DNA of 64,000 bases from Ypsolopha sequella (GCA_934047225.1 OW204005.1:22390396-22454395); one strand, 5' to 3'; counted from the first letter of the stretch, positions 10,281 through 21,391 are shown. A program made the numbers and translations. The notes: generated by a model not told the origin, from the letters alone.

Positions 10281-10617
10281 CATAGTTCACTTAAAATGAG
10301 ATTTTGCTTAAATAACATTTAGTTTATTCTATGATTTGTCGACAGTGTACACATGTGGGTAGGTAATAATTTACTTTAAAACACGTTTGTGCAAATGTAA
10401 GTTTTGAGCTTAGTTTTAAAAGTAGATATCAATTCACATTCTTTTATGTCATTTGGTAATTTGTTATAAAGTTGCACTCCACCATATAGTAAATTTCTTT
10501 TTCCATACTCGTTCTTGGACAATGTGATTTTAGTATATTTTTTCTTCCGAGATTATGTTTACATGATCTTTTCTCGAGGTTAATTTCTGTATGAATTTGT
10601 TTATTTAGAATTTTTCG
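10281..10617 (-). mobile_element. 5'-truncated LINE fragment
   Basis: Inserted in the A3 copy on the minus strand. It carries the C-terminus of an ORF2-type protein (listed next) followed by a short 3' region. The insertion interrupts 'gcaaaattt|aaatatcaaat' of the host repeat. Confidence 0.65.
10376..10531 (-). pseudogene. C-terminal end of a LINE ORF2 (reverse transcriptase protein)
   Basis: The minus-strand frame ends with a stop at 10376-10378. It contains 'YGKRNLLYGGVQLYNKLP' and 'LISTFKTKLKTYI', the characteristic C-terminal block of Jockey/CR1-type LINE proteins (aromatic-Gly-Lys-Arg ... Leu-Pro-x-x-Ile ... Phe-Lys-x-x-Leu-Lys). The frame breaks just upstream, where a different frame continues. 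Dead 5'-truncated copy; exact clade not assigned. Confidence 0.65.
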
Positions 10618-11105
10618 TTAAAATATCAAATCTCTAGATATTATTGAAACACACCTAAAATATATATGTTTGAGTTCTGTATATGGTTCCTATTCGTCAA
10701 ACGAGGAGAAAAAGTGTGTTTGAAGAATTATTTCTATCAAGGAAAATTTATCCAAACATGTTTTCCAATTTCAAAACCCTAGATTATATAGTCAAAATGC
10801 ATATAACAGAAACATATTATAATTTTTCGTGTACTTCATGAAATACACAGAAAAGAAACACCCGTATTTTTTTCGCACACCGCCTTAATCGCCCCAAAAA
10901 AAAGTTTTTTCAATAACGTATTAATTTTCTTTGTTGTATTTAGTAGTTATATGCAGGGTTGTCCAAAATATTCTTTTAAGTTTGTTTATTTTAAATTTAG
11001 TTCGTAAGTTCATCTTTTAATTTTTTTGTATGAACACTTCATTGTTACGCTTTTTTTTCTTGGCAATAAGTCTGTTTTTTTCTTCTTATATTAAGTAAAA
11101 TAGTA

Positions 11106-11495
11106 ATAGTAGTTTATGCTACAAGGGCGCAAGGCGATTACGAGGGCGATTTAAAACATGAGCGTAGCGAGTGTTTTAAACGTAACCGAGTAATTTATTG
11201 CTTTTACGCCCGTGTATCGTACTACGTTTTTCAATGCATAGTGTGAGGAAATGAAAACAAATATAATCTTGTGAACTTTAAATTATGATTGGCTCAAAAG
11301 GATTGTATCCAGAGCCGTTAAACGGTGGAAAAAAAAGTATAACATCTATGGTACACAGGAAAGGTTGCAGGTTAGCCAACCATTGCAAACAAATTAAAAA
11401 AAATAATAATAAGAAAGCCCTAGGGCAAAATAATTGACTTTCTGTTCGGTTTTGATGCATAAAAAGTGGGCCTTTACGAGCACATGCATTGAAAA
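11106..11495 (+). repeat. Family E copy 1
   Basis: Starts 'atagtagtttatgctacaag' and ends 'cacatgcattgaaaa'. The first 120 bp fold into a long imperfect hairpin around 'ttaaaaca...tgttttaa'. Internal landmarks are 'gtatccagagccgttaaac', 'aaagccctagggcaaaataa' and 'ttgatgcataaaaagtgggc'. This copy has a variant 5' arm. Short minus-strand frames are not conserved as protein. Confidence 0.8.
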
Positions 11496-11910
11496 TGTAA
11501 TAGTAATGTCATAGTAATTTTGTGGTATTATTTTCTCTACTACATTGTTTATCTTGTACATTCTAAATCTATGGTAGTAAGAGCGAAAAAACTTTCCACG
11601 ATAGTACCGCCCTGAAAAACATGTCATCACCAACCTAAAGGGTCCAATGCTATATAGCTTCTCCACATAAATAAGCTGTTAATCTTGACGTACATAATAT
11701 GTAAAAGAGCTTCCATACAAGTATGTAAATGAAGCTGTGTACGGAGAAGTTACTCCGTGTATGAGTACGTATGACGTCCGTCGCCTTGTATGAAGTTGTA
11801 TGATCTTCATAAATAACCTTTATTTCGGATTGTTTCGGAGCAAATTGATACTTTGCAAGCTTATTCCGAGCGAGGTATTTGATATATATATATATGTTGT
11901 CGCCCTGTGC

Positions 11911-12050
11911 TTAAGAGGATGGCTTACCCTAGCAACTTTTTTTATTACCCGTCCAGCACAATAAGTTTAATGGCAAAGACTTTATTTGCTTTTCATAGAG
12001 GCGATTATATGTTGGCTCTTTGGCCTCTTTTTCTTGGACGCGTAATATTT
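11911..12050 (+). mobile_element. Family F fragment (hAT-like)
   Basis: 'ttaagaggatggcttaccct', 'ttacccgtccagcacaataa', 'gaggcgattatatgttggct' and 'cttggacgcgtaata' match the complete F copy inside the hAT element at 39288-40057. 3'-truncated. Confidence 0.65.
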
Positions 12051-12237
12051 ATTGAATTATAATATTTATGGAGTTAAAAACTTTGTAGGATTGTAAAGGG
12101 ATTTTTTAAAGAAATTTGTTAAGATGGTGTTAAATTATTATTTATTATAAAATTAATAATTCAGGCAAGATATATTTATTTGCCACTCGAATGTTAACAT
12201 GTATAAAGGTGACATTAATTTATCCGAAGCTAAATTT

Positions 12238-12300
12238 ATACTGAAGGCTTGGTAAGTGATCAGTATCACGGATCAATGACACATTTTGCTAATTTCTTTA
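12238..12300 (+). repeat. Family V fragment
   Basis: 'gaaggcttggtaagtgatca' and 'gtatcacggatcaatgac' match one arm of the V foldback at 7238. The partner arm is missing. Confidence 0.5.
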
Positions 12301-12426
12301 AAATTATCTGTTGAGCTCAGCGCTATTTATTGTATTGGGCAATATTTAACAGACTTCAAAAAAGTAATGACGTGTATTTCATTACTTACAAATACATTTT
12401 AAAGTCTTGCTTTGTTGAAATATTTA

Positions 12427-12845
12427 TTAAGGCGCTCTTATCCCAAAATCAGTAATTTCAAAGTCAAATAGAACTTTTAAATATCGTCTAAAACTTCAAA
12501 AAAAAAATACGCAATATAGTTCAAACCTTCCAGGCATGTATTACACGATCAGATAAACTTTGCTCGATAAAAATAATTCACGAACACAGCATGTAATAAG
12601 ACCTTTCAAATCATGCCATTTCCATAATTCCACTCTTTTATTAACGAAACATATCTGGTAATATTGCTCTTTAAATTTTTTAGGTCGACCACGTAAGAGG
12701 GTTTTAATAAACATATCCCTTATTTTTAAACAATTAAAAAACCGATAAAAACAACGAAAAAGTACAAACGTGTGGTTATTTTCTTTACTCCTTACAAGTA
12801 AAGAAAAAGACAGAGTGTCACTCTTCTGGGATAAGAGCGCCTTAA
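12427..12845 (-). mobile_element. TTAA MITE, family C copy 2 (inverted)
   Basis: Ends are the same 19 bp inverted repeat as at 5220-5650, TTAA to TTAA, with the interior reversed. A 126-residue frame on the minus strand covers it. It has no recognisable family and its counterpart at 5.3 kb is broken. Confidence 0.85.
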
Positions 12846-13011
12846 TAATTCTTTCGCAACTACGGATGAAAGAGCGAATTTCTCCTACTACAGGTGAAAA
12901 CTTAAAAGGAGAATTCGACAACTAAAACTGTTACGTATGTTATAAATAAATGATTTTGTTATTTTTATAGATGTTTTAAAATAATAATAAAAACATTAAA
13001 TGGAAAAATTT

Positions 13012-13540
13012 ACCTTGGGTTCAATATTGTGGATGATAAATTTAGTTTTGTAATTTTTTTTTTCGTGACTTTCTCAACCGCTTTATTTTGCCTGTAATCT
13101 TTACGAAAACAAATATTACCATGATTGTTTCCATATTTTTCGGTCCACCAGTTTTGGAGATAAGGGGGGGGATATACATTTTTTTATGGTTTTTCAAGGA
13201 TTTCTCGAAATAGATGGAATTAAATACTGTCAAACTATATTATTTTTACAATTCACTTTTTAATACCTACGATTTAATACCCATATTGCATTTTTAGGAT
13301 AATATTTTTTATTTATTTTTTTTAGTTTTGGAAATATTTTGAACAATTTAAGATTTTTCATATTATTTTAAACTTTGATATGTGGCCAAATTAATACTAT
13401 TTTTGTGCCAAATTTTATGTCTTTATCTTTAACAGTGCTAAAGCTATGAGCCTGTGACATACGAACGGATGGACGGACAACGGAGTCTCACCATAAAGGT
13501 TCCTTTTATACCTTTTAGGTACTAGGGAACCCTAAAAATG
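13012..13540 (+). repeat. Family G repeat, subtype a, with 3' end
   Basis: Colinear with 2900-3095, then continues to 'cggatggacggacaacggag' and 'ctagggaaccctaaaaa', the 3' end style of other G copies. Confidence 0.65.
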
Positions 13541-14011
13541 CTCATTGTAACCAGTAACCAACGTTTCATTTACCACACTTGAAGAAATGAGACATTATGA
13601 TCTGGTACTTCAAGTGACCCATCAACCACTTTGTCTCCTCAAGTACCATCAACAATAATCGTCAGTACCAGGAGGCAAGAGGCCAACAGAGGTTCAGCCT
13701 CGGTTAGAGCCCATGTAAGGCCTACCTCTAATGGGCCGGCTCTCCCACGCGGCAGGAAGGCTGGCCCAAGGCTGATGGCACGATTAGTTTAATTGTCAGT
13801 TAAGCTTCTTGTGGTAGCGGCTTTGTTTTTGAATTTGGAGAAGACATTCTGTAGATTTTACACATATACACACATATTAGACTCAGGAATTCCTGGCTCA
13901 CATATTTCGCCTTTTCCAGAAGCATCAATAAAGTCATACAAACTTATTATACAAACTTTTATTTGACATTATTATTATTTTTAGGCATTTTAATTTTAAG
14001 ATTGTATGGAC
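13541..14011. other. No gene seen; GC-rich patch at 13600-13790
   Basis: The patch ('ggaggcaagaggccaacaga', 'gcctacctctaatgggccgg') stands out from AT-rich flanks. It has no sustained open frame on either strand and resembles no family I know. The rest is featureless. Confidence 0.3.
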
Positions 14012-14297
14012 AAAGATTTCAAAAGTTTAGATGAACCCTGACACCTAAAATCTATTGCATTGTTTTTCCGACGCGCGAACACTTAAGAGCGCGCAATCTG
14101 TCTACCTACGGTCAGCAAACTGATCAGACTACTAAAGTTGTTAAAATGATTAATTTTAAGTGCACTTAAGGCGTCCAACTATCACTGTGTTCAGATGAGC
14201 ACTAATTCCAAACGTGTGAGCTTCACCCATTTAAAGGTGGAAACATTTTGGTGCTGTCATAATACGGTAAGGGCTTATCTTTACTTTTGAAATCTTT
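14012..14297 (+). mobile_element. MITE, family J copy 1
   Basis: Inverted ends of about 28 bp: left 'aaagatttcaaaagtttaga', right complement 'aaagatttcaaaagtaaaga'. Interior landmarks are 'tacggtcagcaaactgatca' and 'ggcgtccaactatcactgtg'. A reverse copy is at 24718-25019. Confidence 0.7.
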
Positions 14298-14384
14298 ATG
14301 TATGGAGTTGTAATCTGTTGTAATTGTTACCTTTTAGTATCTTGATTAATTGATTATTAATTATGATTATTAATATTAAGAGGG

Positions 14385-14990
14385 TTGAAAGAGGATGGCA
14401 TACCCTAGCAACTTTTTTTATTACCCGTCCAGCACAATAAGTCTAATGGCAAAGACCTTATTTGCTTTTCATAGAGACGATTATATGTTGGCTCTTTGGC
14501 CTCTTGTTCTTGGACGAGTAATACTAGTGATCACGCAGCGAAACAACAAATTGGTGTGTTTTTAGCTAATACTGAAATATTTTGTAGGGAAAAAAATATT
14601 GGATTTAGGTAAAATTCCTTCATATTTATATTGCCTATTTTATGAAAAAAAATCAGGTTGATCTCTTAACCGCGTTTTTGAAACGAACGTTTAAAACCAA
14701 AAAGAAAGAGGGTGGAAAACATTTTTTTTTCAACAGAAGTATACATCTTAAAACATTGTTTATGTTTAGATAAAATTATCCCTTTAAAAAAGTTTAAAAA
14801 TTATTTTAAAAAGTTATCTATAAACTATTAACTATTAAAAAGTGTAAACTATTAAAAAGTTATCCCTAGATAAAAGATCGATAAATCAAATATATTTTCT
14901 CCAATATGAGGAGAGACCTAGTTTCTTCCAATGAACCCTTGAAAACCTGGTGTTGTTTATGTTCTAGCGTTAGGTGTCCCGTTAAATGTA
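14385..14990 (+). mobile_element. Family F copy (hAT-like)
   Basis: Matches 39297-39800 over its length ('gatcacgcagcgaaacaaca', 'ttgatctcttaaccgcg', 'aaacattgtttat'). The terminal CAG-type ends seen in the complete element are not preserved. Confidence 0.6.
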
Positions 14991-15237
14991 ATTATAAAAT
15001 TAAACTATTTTTACGACATGCGCATGACTTTTTCGGCTCTGTTGCTATTTAGGAATAATTATCTCGAATATAAGAGATATTTTATTACTTCGAGTAGCTA
15101 TTACAGATATTATAGCAAGCGGTTATTTATTTAACTTCAATTTTGCTTAAATATCTCACGAAAATGGCACAATTACTGCATTTGTAAAGATCTATTGAGA
15201 ATTTCAACAGCAGTAACGGATATTTATTGAGTTGTAA

Positions 15238-15385
15238 TTAACTGACCATCAAAAAATACAAAGATCGGCATAAAAATTACTAAGTTGGCATCAAAACTAA
15301 TATGATGAAACCTAACCTGAGCTAGTTGATGCTAACTTAGTAATTTAGATGCTCATATAGTATTTTTTAGATGTTTAACTTATTA
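15238..15385 (+). mobile_element. Small MITE with ends 'aactgaccatcaaaaaatac'
   Basis: Left end 'aactgaccatcaaaaaatac' is mirrored by 'agtattttttagatgttaa' on the right. A second copy lies at 17337-17483. Inner 'ttactaagttggcatcaa' is also mirrored. 15386-15670 holds only a short 'cgtgacttcgcccgcgtgga' family-M-like remnant near 15510. Confidence 0.55.
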
Positions 15386-15670
15386 TTATTCATATTTATT
15401 TATCGAACTGGCAAAAAAATCAATTAAAGTCTGCGCTACAAAATGTACCATTTCGATGGTAATTTAGTTATAATAATTGTAATATATTTATTATATTGCT
15501 AGAGGATGCCCGTGACTTCGCCCGCGTGGATTATTGATATAATATGTACCCGTGGGAACGCATTTTCGATTAAAAGTTTACACCCTGTTTTGCCCCTTCA
15601 CGGAGTGAATTTCTAAAAATTCTTACTTAGTTAGTGCACCTCTATACCCCATAACTAGGGAATGCAATCA

Positions 15671-16170
15671 CGGTATACCGAGATCTCGAAATACCGAGAT
15701 CTCGCACATATATTGCAAGATCAATCACGCATCGTTATCAGTGCGAGATCTCGCAAGATTTATTTAATTAATTTTGTTGAAATTGATGGGCTAGCCTATA
15801 GGCTATATAAAGTAAAAACACAGGTTATCTTTAAATAAAATCATATACTCTACTGTTCACACTAAACAAATTTACCAAAAAACATAACAAAGCAAATGAA
15901 AAAAAAAACATATACCCATACAACATTTACAGTTGGTTTTTAAAGTTATTATGGAAAAAAAAATTGCGCTGGTATGTTTCTTTGGGAAAGTTTTTGAGTA
16001 TGATCAGTAGAATAATATAATTAACTATTATAAGTGTGTTTAAATACAACCTTTTAATTGGATTGATATCTTGTTTTAATTTTTTACTAACCAGTAGTAG
16101 AAACGATATTTTTTCGAAAGAATTTTCATTAGTGCAAGATCTCGCTAATACCGAGATCTTGCGAGATTGA
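15671..16170. repeat. Element bounded by clustered AGATCT palindromes
   Basis: 'cgagatctcg' occurs at 15679, 15695 and 15744. Near-copies 'caagatctcg' (16135) and 'cgagatcttg' (16152) lie at the other end, with 'ttgcaagatcaatc' and 'cttgcgagattga' inverted. Repeated subterminal palindromes flanking about 380 bp of AT-rich DNA suggest a nonautonomous element. Confidence 0.45.
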
Positions 16171-16740
16171 TTTTTTTTAAACCATAACAGACGTCATCAC
16201 ACCCAAACCTCCATACAAACGCTGTCACCACATTGTGGAGTATCTATGAAATGTTATTATAATATTTTAGGTTGAGTTCATTAACGTTATGTACTAGATC
16301 TATGTTTAAATCGGACTAAAAATCATGAAATTTGAAGTAACAACTGGGAGTGACAACAGGCGAGGCGATAATAAGTTTTTCTAGGGCATCCCGGAAAAAT
16401 CTACGGAAGTCGGTAACGGACTAATGACTGATACTACGCAACTATCTGTAACTACTCCCCGGTACTGCTAATCATGACGTCATACCGGAATACGAAGAGT
16501 CGCTTCGCGTCATTATTTCCGTTAGTGCTATTATATGCACTATCAAAGTGGTAATATAAGCATGCAAATATGCACGAAAAATCGCAGTAAATAAGCAGTA
16601 TAAAATAAATAAAAAAACGGTGTTTTAGACACATTTTCCATCCTCTAATCCAACATTACCAATACAGTTTTATGTATACTATATAATAAATAGTCAATTG
16701 GTATTAATTATTTTTGGTTTTTGTGTCAATAAACTACTAT
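16171..16740. other. No gene or repeat recognised
   Basis: AT-rich sequence with a moderately GC-balanced part at 16370-16520. No frame, splice pattern or repeat match was seen. Confidence 0.3.
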
Positions 16741-17106
16741 TTCAATGCATGTGCTCGTAAAGGCCCACTTTTTATGCATCAAAACCGAACAGAAAGTCGA
16801 TTATTTTGCCCTAGGGCTTTATTATTATTTTTTTTTTTTTTTATTTGTTTGTAATGGTTGCCTAACCTGCAGCGTTTCCTGTGTACCATAGATGTTATAC
16901 TTTTTTTCCACTGTGTAACGGCTCTGGATACAATCCTTTTGAGCCAATCATAATTTAAAGTTCACAAGATTATATTTGTTTTTATTTCCTACTATGCATT
17001 GAAAAACGTAGTATGATACACGGGCGTAAGAGAAATAAATTACTCGGTTACGTTTAAATCGTCCTCGTAATTTATTCCTTTGCGCCCTTGTAGCATAAAC
17101 TACTGT
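16741..17106 (-). repeat. Family E copy 2
   Basis: Inverted relative to copy 1: begins 'ttcaatgcatgtgctcgtaa' and ends 'gcataaactactgt'. The 5' hairpin arm is shortened (the 'acactcgctacgctc' part is deleted). Confidence 0.75.
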
Positions 17107-17336
17107 TATGTAGATACTTTTCTAAATGTTAAATATGTGTAAGCATCAAATTTATTGTGAATATTTTCCAATATTGTGTCAAAAACAAGGCATTATAAAA
17201 AGAAAGGTCCTGTTATATGCAATCTCGTCCTAGAAAGCAAAATATATGCATCTGCATATACAACTATACAAACGCATATAATCCTGTGTCTAGTCATGAG
17301 TTGGTGAAACGCGTTTCTGCTCTGGCATACTCAAAT

Positions 17337-17483
17337 TAACTGACCGTCAAAAAATACAAAAAATCGGCATCAAAATTACTAAATTGGCATCAAAAATATG
17401 TTGAAACCTAACCTAACCCAGTTGATGCCAACTTAGTAACTTAGCTGCTCATCTAGTATTTTTTAGATGGTCAACCTATTATT
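17337..17483 (+). mobile_element. Second copy of the 15.24 kb MITE
   Basis: 'taactgaccgtcaaaaaata' at the left, 'gttgatgccaacttagtaac' inside and 'agtattttttagatggtcaa' at the right. 17484-17937 shows nothing recognisable. Confidence 0.55.
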
Positions 17484-17937
17484 ATCCCTTAAATATTTAG
17501 GCATCTATGTAGGCGTCTTCCGAGGTTAGTGAAAACGGACATAAATGTGCAAGTGAAAACTGTTTTAAGTTTGTTGTCATTTTCATTCCGATAACGAAGT
17601 TAGAAAAACCGTTTAATTCGACACGTGTGGACATAAAATACAATTTTACGTCATATTACCCAATTTCACGTTGAAGGTAAAAAGTAATTTGTCAAATTCG
17701 CTCGTTAGGACTATCTAAATGACTTTGACTTTCCCTTTTTCACAGTTTCGTAACTATTAAGTGAAGTAGCTTTTACTTTTAGGACCGAAAACTGTTTAAC
17801 TGTGAGATCCATTACGATATTGCTTTTTAGGGTTCAGCCAAAAAACAGAAGTCGTATCTGCTCTTCGATCTGATAACTTCAAAATAGTAGGACATTAAAG
17901 CGTTTTAGAGCTGTCAAAACTTAATTTTATTGATTGA

Positions 17938-18722
17938 TTCAAATTCAAATTCAAATAGTTTATTTTGCAAAGCAGATATATATAATACACTTTTTACACA
18001 TAAATGCACATGAACTAAATTAAAGGTTTTTTTTATTTATGTAGCAATATATATTTATAAAATACAAAAATTCAAAATTCAAAAAGTTTATTTTGCAAAG
18101 TAGGTATATATAATACACGTTTCACAAGTCAAATTTTAATCTTGTAAAAATATATGTAATAAAATAATAAATGTACATGAACTACTTAGATTAAATTTTA
18201 TTTAATTTATGTAGCAATATATATACGATTAAAATTATAGGTAAAATATTATTATACAAGGTGAAATCCAATCAACCGCCCGAACCCATACCGGAGACCC
18301 GGCCAGGGACCAGGAACAAGGTTCAATGATCACCTACCGAGGCCCCAGCACGAATCCAGGCGGCCGACCAAATCACATTATACTAAATACTAATAGGTTA
18401 CATATATAAATACATGCCTACTTCCACCCATTCGATTAGTCTTGCTAAGAAGAAGGGCAAGAAATTTAGCAAGATCATGTCTTTGTTTTACATAAAGCTT
18501 ATACTATACAAATGACTTATATCAACTTTAACTAAGGGATAAGGAAATACAAGACAGCAGAAATTCAAGTTAATGAAAAAAAGAAAAACATATATATCTT
18601 TGTCTACTTGTCTCATATAGTCTATTTCCTTTTACAGTCTGTAATTAATTAATGTTAACTCCTCAGAGGAATCATAAGTTAGAAAATTATACTACTCAAT
18701 TCAATTATAACCTACTATCATG
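17938..18722 (-). repeat. LINE-like 3' region, family L copy 2
   Basis: Low-coordinate end carries 'aattcaaattcaaatagttt' (17939) and a partial duplication of it at 18070, each followed by 'tattttgcaaag'. This looks like a duplicated retrotransposon tail. 18190-18722 matches 1-556. The GC-rich block at 18265-18370 contains two opposed arms related to family V. Confidence 0.6.
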
Positions 18723-19991
18723 ACAAATATTGCAAATATTGCAAAATTGTAACAGAGGTAGCTGAAAACCAGCGCCAACTAAAGCATGTTTTGGATGGCA
18801 CATAGCTGAGCTACATCCTTTTGTCGTGTTGTTATTTTTATCTATAGATTACTCCCTACTTAACTAAACCTTTTCTACTGTGTTAGCTATAAGTTCTTTT
18901 TTTTTTGTAAACGCGCCGATATCTTTATTTTCTTTCTTTCTTTCAAAATAGTTCTAAAATGTTCTAAAATAACTTTGACTCCTACTTTCTCACAAATAAT
19001 TGTCTAAATTATTGGACAATATTTATGGCTCTTACAGTTAATAGTTAGGCTATTTTCGAGTAATTATAATAAAATAATAATAATGAATTTTAGTTTCATA
19101 AGTAAAAGTACAACATTTTTCTGACGTTAATAAATTGAACAAGGATTCGACCGCGCACACCAACAATCAGTGACTCCAAACCGTCCCACTTCCACTAAAA
19201 TTTATATTTTGATAGGGAGACACCAAGAAAACCAGTCGATCACCAGCAACACATAAGAGGATTCATGTCAGAAAACGAAAAACAAAGAATACGAAAACTA
19301 GCGAAAATATCTATGCGCATTAAGATCTACTTCATTTGTATTGATTATTTTGATCTAAGAGTTGGTTTGTGGCGGTTATAATGCAGTTATGCGAGAGGCA
19401 GGCGAGATGTTAATCGGTCTGTCCAGAGATTTCCGCAAAATCTACGGAAGTCGGTATCGGCAACATTTTTATTAGCAGATTAAACTTTCTCCCGCGACTC
19501 CACCAGCGTTTATTAAATTGTTGCCCCGTTTTCGGCTTGATGGTTATTTTAGTAACACCCCTTATAACACAGAGTCACTACAATGATAATAATGAAAACC
19601 GTATCCAAATCGGTTGAGTGGTTCTCGAGTTAAAATGAAACACACATACAGAGAGACAGAAAAAAATTCTAAAAATTTTAGTTTTGTCTTCGGTGCAATA
19701 CTAATCACCTATTTAATTTGAAATTTCGCAAAAATATTCAATGTACAGACATGACTTTTTACTATACTTTATTATGAGTATAGTTATATAGTATAGAAGA
19801 TGGCATCTGCATTGACGGAACTCGTGCACTGTGTCCCGCTCACACTTTTCACACTTTATATGTCAGGCATGAACGTATAAAGGGGGTTTAGGGGGTTAAT
19901 TCTCTAATGTCATCCACCCTTCTGCACTTCAATTCAAAGATTAATAATAGTGAGGAAAAAAAATAATAGTGAGAAAAAAAAAAATAGTGAG
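18723..19991. other. No gene recognised
   Basis: AT-rich with scattered GC-balanced stretches (19140-19560). No open frame of length, no splice-flanked block and no match to the window's repeat families was seen. Confidence 0.3.
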
Positions 19992-20070
19992 GAATGACAC
20001 TTTTTTTTAGTATCTGGTGCCATTTTCGAATGACACTTTTTTTTAGTATCTGGTGCCATTTTCGAATGAC
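19992..20070 (+). repeat. Two-copy 36 bp tandem repeat
   Basis: 'gaatgacac' starts units at 19992 and 20028. Each continues 'ttttttttagtatctggtgc' and 'cattttc'; a third unit begins at 20064 and decays into a T-run. It lies immediately upstream of the candidate promoter. Confidence 0.75.
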
Positions 20071-20097
20071 ATTTTTTTTTCATTCGCCGTATCAAAC

Positions 20098-20138
20098 TAT
20101 AAATATCCACAAGCCGGAGCAACTAAAACTCATCAGTT
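20098..20138 (+). promoter_or_regulatory. Candidate TATA plus initiator
   Basis: TATAAAT at 20098-20104 and an arthropod-style initiator TCAGT at 20133-20137. The spacing to the initiator A (37 bp) is a few bases longer than usual. The next ATG at 20158 sits in 'aaccaacATG', a reasonable insect start context. The combination is suggestive but unproved. Confidence 0.3.
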
Positions 20139-20157
20139 AAATCACGAACGAACCAAC

Positions 20158-20358
20158 ATGACAGATGCTAGTTTTCTCAACACAAACAAGACAAGGCGTC
20201 CGCCCACACAAACAGATATACACACACACGGACAAAACCTCACACATGTACCGAGGCCATGCGCTCGCGCAGAACAAAAGACTCGCGCAGAAACAATTGA
20301 GCGCGCGTTTTCCGCGTCATTGAGGAATCACAATGCTGGGGCAAGTGCAAGCGTTTAG
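20158..20358 (+). CDS. Candidate 66-residue protein or first exon
   Basis: From the ATG at 20158 an open frame runs to a stop at 20356-20358. The product is hydrophilic, rich in Thr, Arg, His and Ala ('TRRPPTQTDIHTHGQN', 'RAEQKTRAETIERAF'), with no signal peptide and no known family. The DNA is richer in CG dinucleotides than its surroundings (20265-20320). It could equally be a first exon, a 5' untranslated region or a chance frame. I chose this ATG because it follows the TATA/initiator pair; a longer frame from 20053 would start upstream of the TATA box. Confidence 0.22.
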   Translation: MTDASFLNTNKTRRPPTQTDIHTHGQNLTHVPRPCARAEQKTRAETIERAFSASLRNHNAGASASV

Positions 20359-20479
20359 GTTGTGACAGGAAGAGCGGTGATGATGTGGATGAATGACACT
20401 GTTTAGTTTTAGGATCATTTTAATAGTATTTTTGTCGACTGTTTTTATAAAAATTTTCGTTAATTTCGTAATTTTCGAA

Positions 20480-20520
20480 CCACTATTCAAATTCAAATTA
20501 TTTATTTGTTCAACACAGGT
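20480..20520 (-). repeat. LINE tail remnant
   Basis: 'attcaaattcaaattattta' joined directly to the truncated head of the following family A copy. Confidence 0.5.
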
Positions 20521-21187
20521 TATTTTTGTCACTGTCACTCCAAGCGAAAAATAGCGCAATGCGAGAGGAGCGGATTCAGGGCAAAAGGGAAAAAAGTTGG
20601 TTTTATATTTTTATTAAAAAAACTAAAATACCTAGCAAAATTTCGAATATTAAATGTTTAGCTATTGTTAAAACACACCTAATAAAATATGTTTGAGTTC
20701 TTTATATGGTTCCTATTGGTCAAACGAGGAGAAAAAGGGTGTTTGAAGACCTCATTTCAACAATTATTTCTATCGTGGAAAATTTATCCAAACATGTTTT
20801 CCAATTTCAAAACCCTAGATTATACAACGTGTAACAGAAAGGTGTAACCATATTTGAAGAGCTTATTCTGTCAATGGTACAGAACAACTTTTACTATGGA
20901 GTCAGCCCTGAAATCTCGAAAAAAAAATCTGCCCTTCCATACATTTCGGCCTAGCGGCATTGCCTTTATCTATGAAATAGTAAAATTTTTTTTTCGAGAT
21001 ACAGGGTTTGTTATATATTAAAAGTTGTTCTATAACATTGACTGTATAAGCTCTTCAAATATGGTTACACCTTTCTGTTACACGTTGTATAGTCAAAATG
21101 CATAAACCAGAAATATATTAAAATTTTCCGTGTATTTCATGAAATACACAGAAAAGAAACACCCGTATTTTTTTCGCATATCGCCTT
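20519..21187 (+). mobile_element. Family A copy 4, split by MITE P1
   Basis: 5'-truncated A sequence from 'tatttttgtcactgtcactc' to 'cgcatatcgcctt', interrupted at 'ccctagattata' by the P element and resuming 'tatagtcaaaatgcata'. Confidence 0.75.
20825..21087. mobile_element. Foldback MITE P copy 1, nested in family A
   Basis: Ends 'CAACGTGTAACAGAAAGGTG' mirrored by 'CACCTTTCTGTTACACGTTG'. Arms of about 75 bp include 'gaagagcttattctgtcaat'. TA is duplicated at the junctions. A second copy is at 60535-60785. Frames on both strands mirror one another because of the foldback. Confidence 0.85.
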
Positions 21188-21281
21188 CAGTCTTAATCCA
21201 TGATGTGCCATGTATGGCGTACAAATATTAAAATGTATGTTACATACCTTGAAATAATGAAAAAGCATGAAATAACAGTAG

Positions 21282-21391
21282 TACAGTGGAGACCGCAGCA
21301 AGACACATTGGACTTTGTACCTATCTTATATTCTTCTCTGAGGGGCTAATGTCGTACTGCAAGTGTATAGCTTGATGTGGTCTCCACTGTA
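21282..21391. mobile_element. 110 bp MITE U copy 1
   Basis: Ends 'TACAGTGGAGACC' and 'GGTCTCCACTGTA'. Inner 'cttatattcttctctgaggg' and 'gtcgtactgcaagtgtatag'. The reverse copy lies at 36058-36173. Confidence 0.8.

Larger units (their letters stand above)
10185..10887 (+). mobile_element. Family A copy 3, split by a LINE fragment
   Basis: 'gtgcgagaggggcggattt' at 10192 through 'gctagcaaaattt' belongs to the A head. The A body resumes at about 10618 ('aaatatcaaatctctagata') and ends at 'caccgccttaa' near 10887. The intervening 10281-10617 is the LINE piece listed separately. Confidence 0.7.

Noticed and set aside
12541..12921. 126-residue minus-strand frame over family C
   Set aside because: It runs past the element end into flanking DNA, the other C copy has no matching frame, and the composition is typical of AT-rich chance frames.
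15671..16170. LTR pair
   Set aside because: Only short palindromic motifs are repeated, not long direct repeats; no TG...CA ends or primer-binding site.
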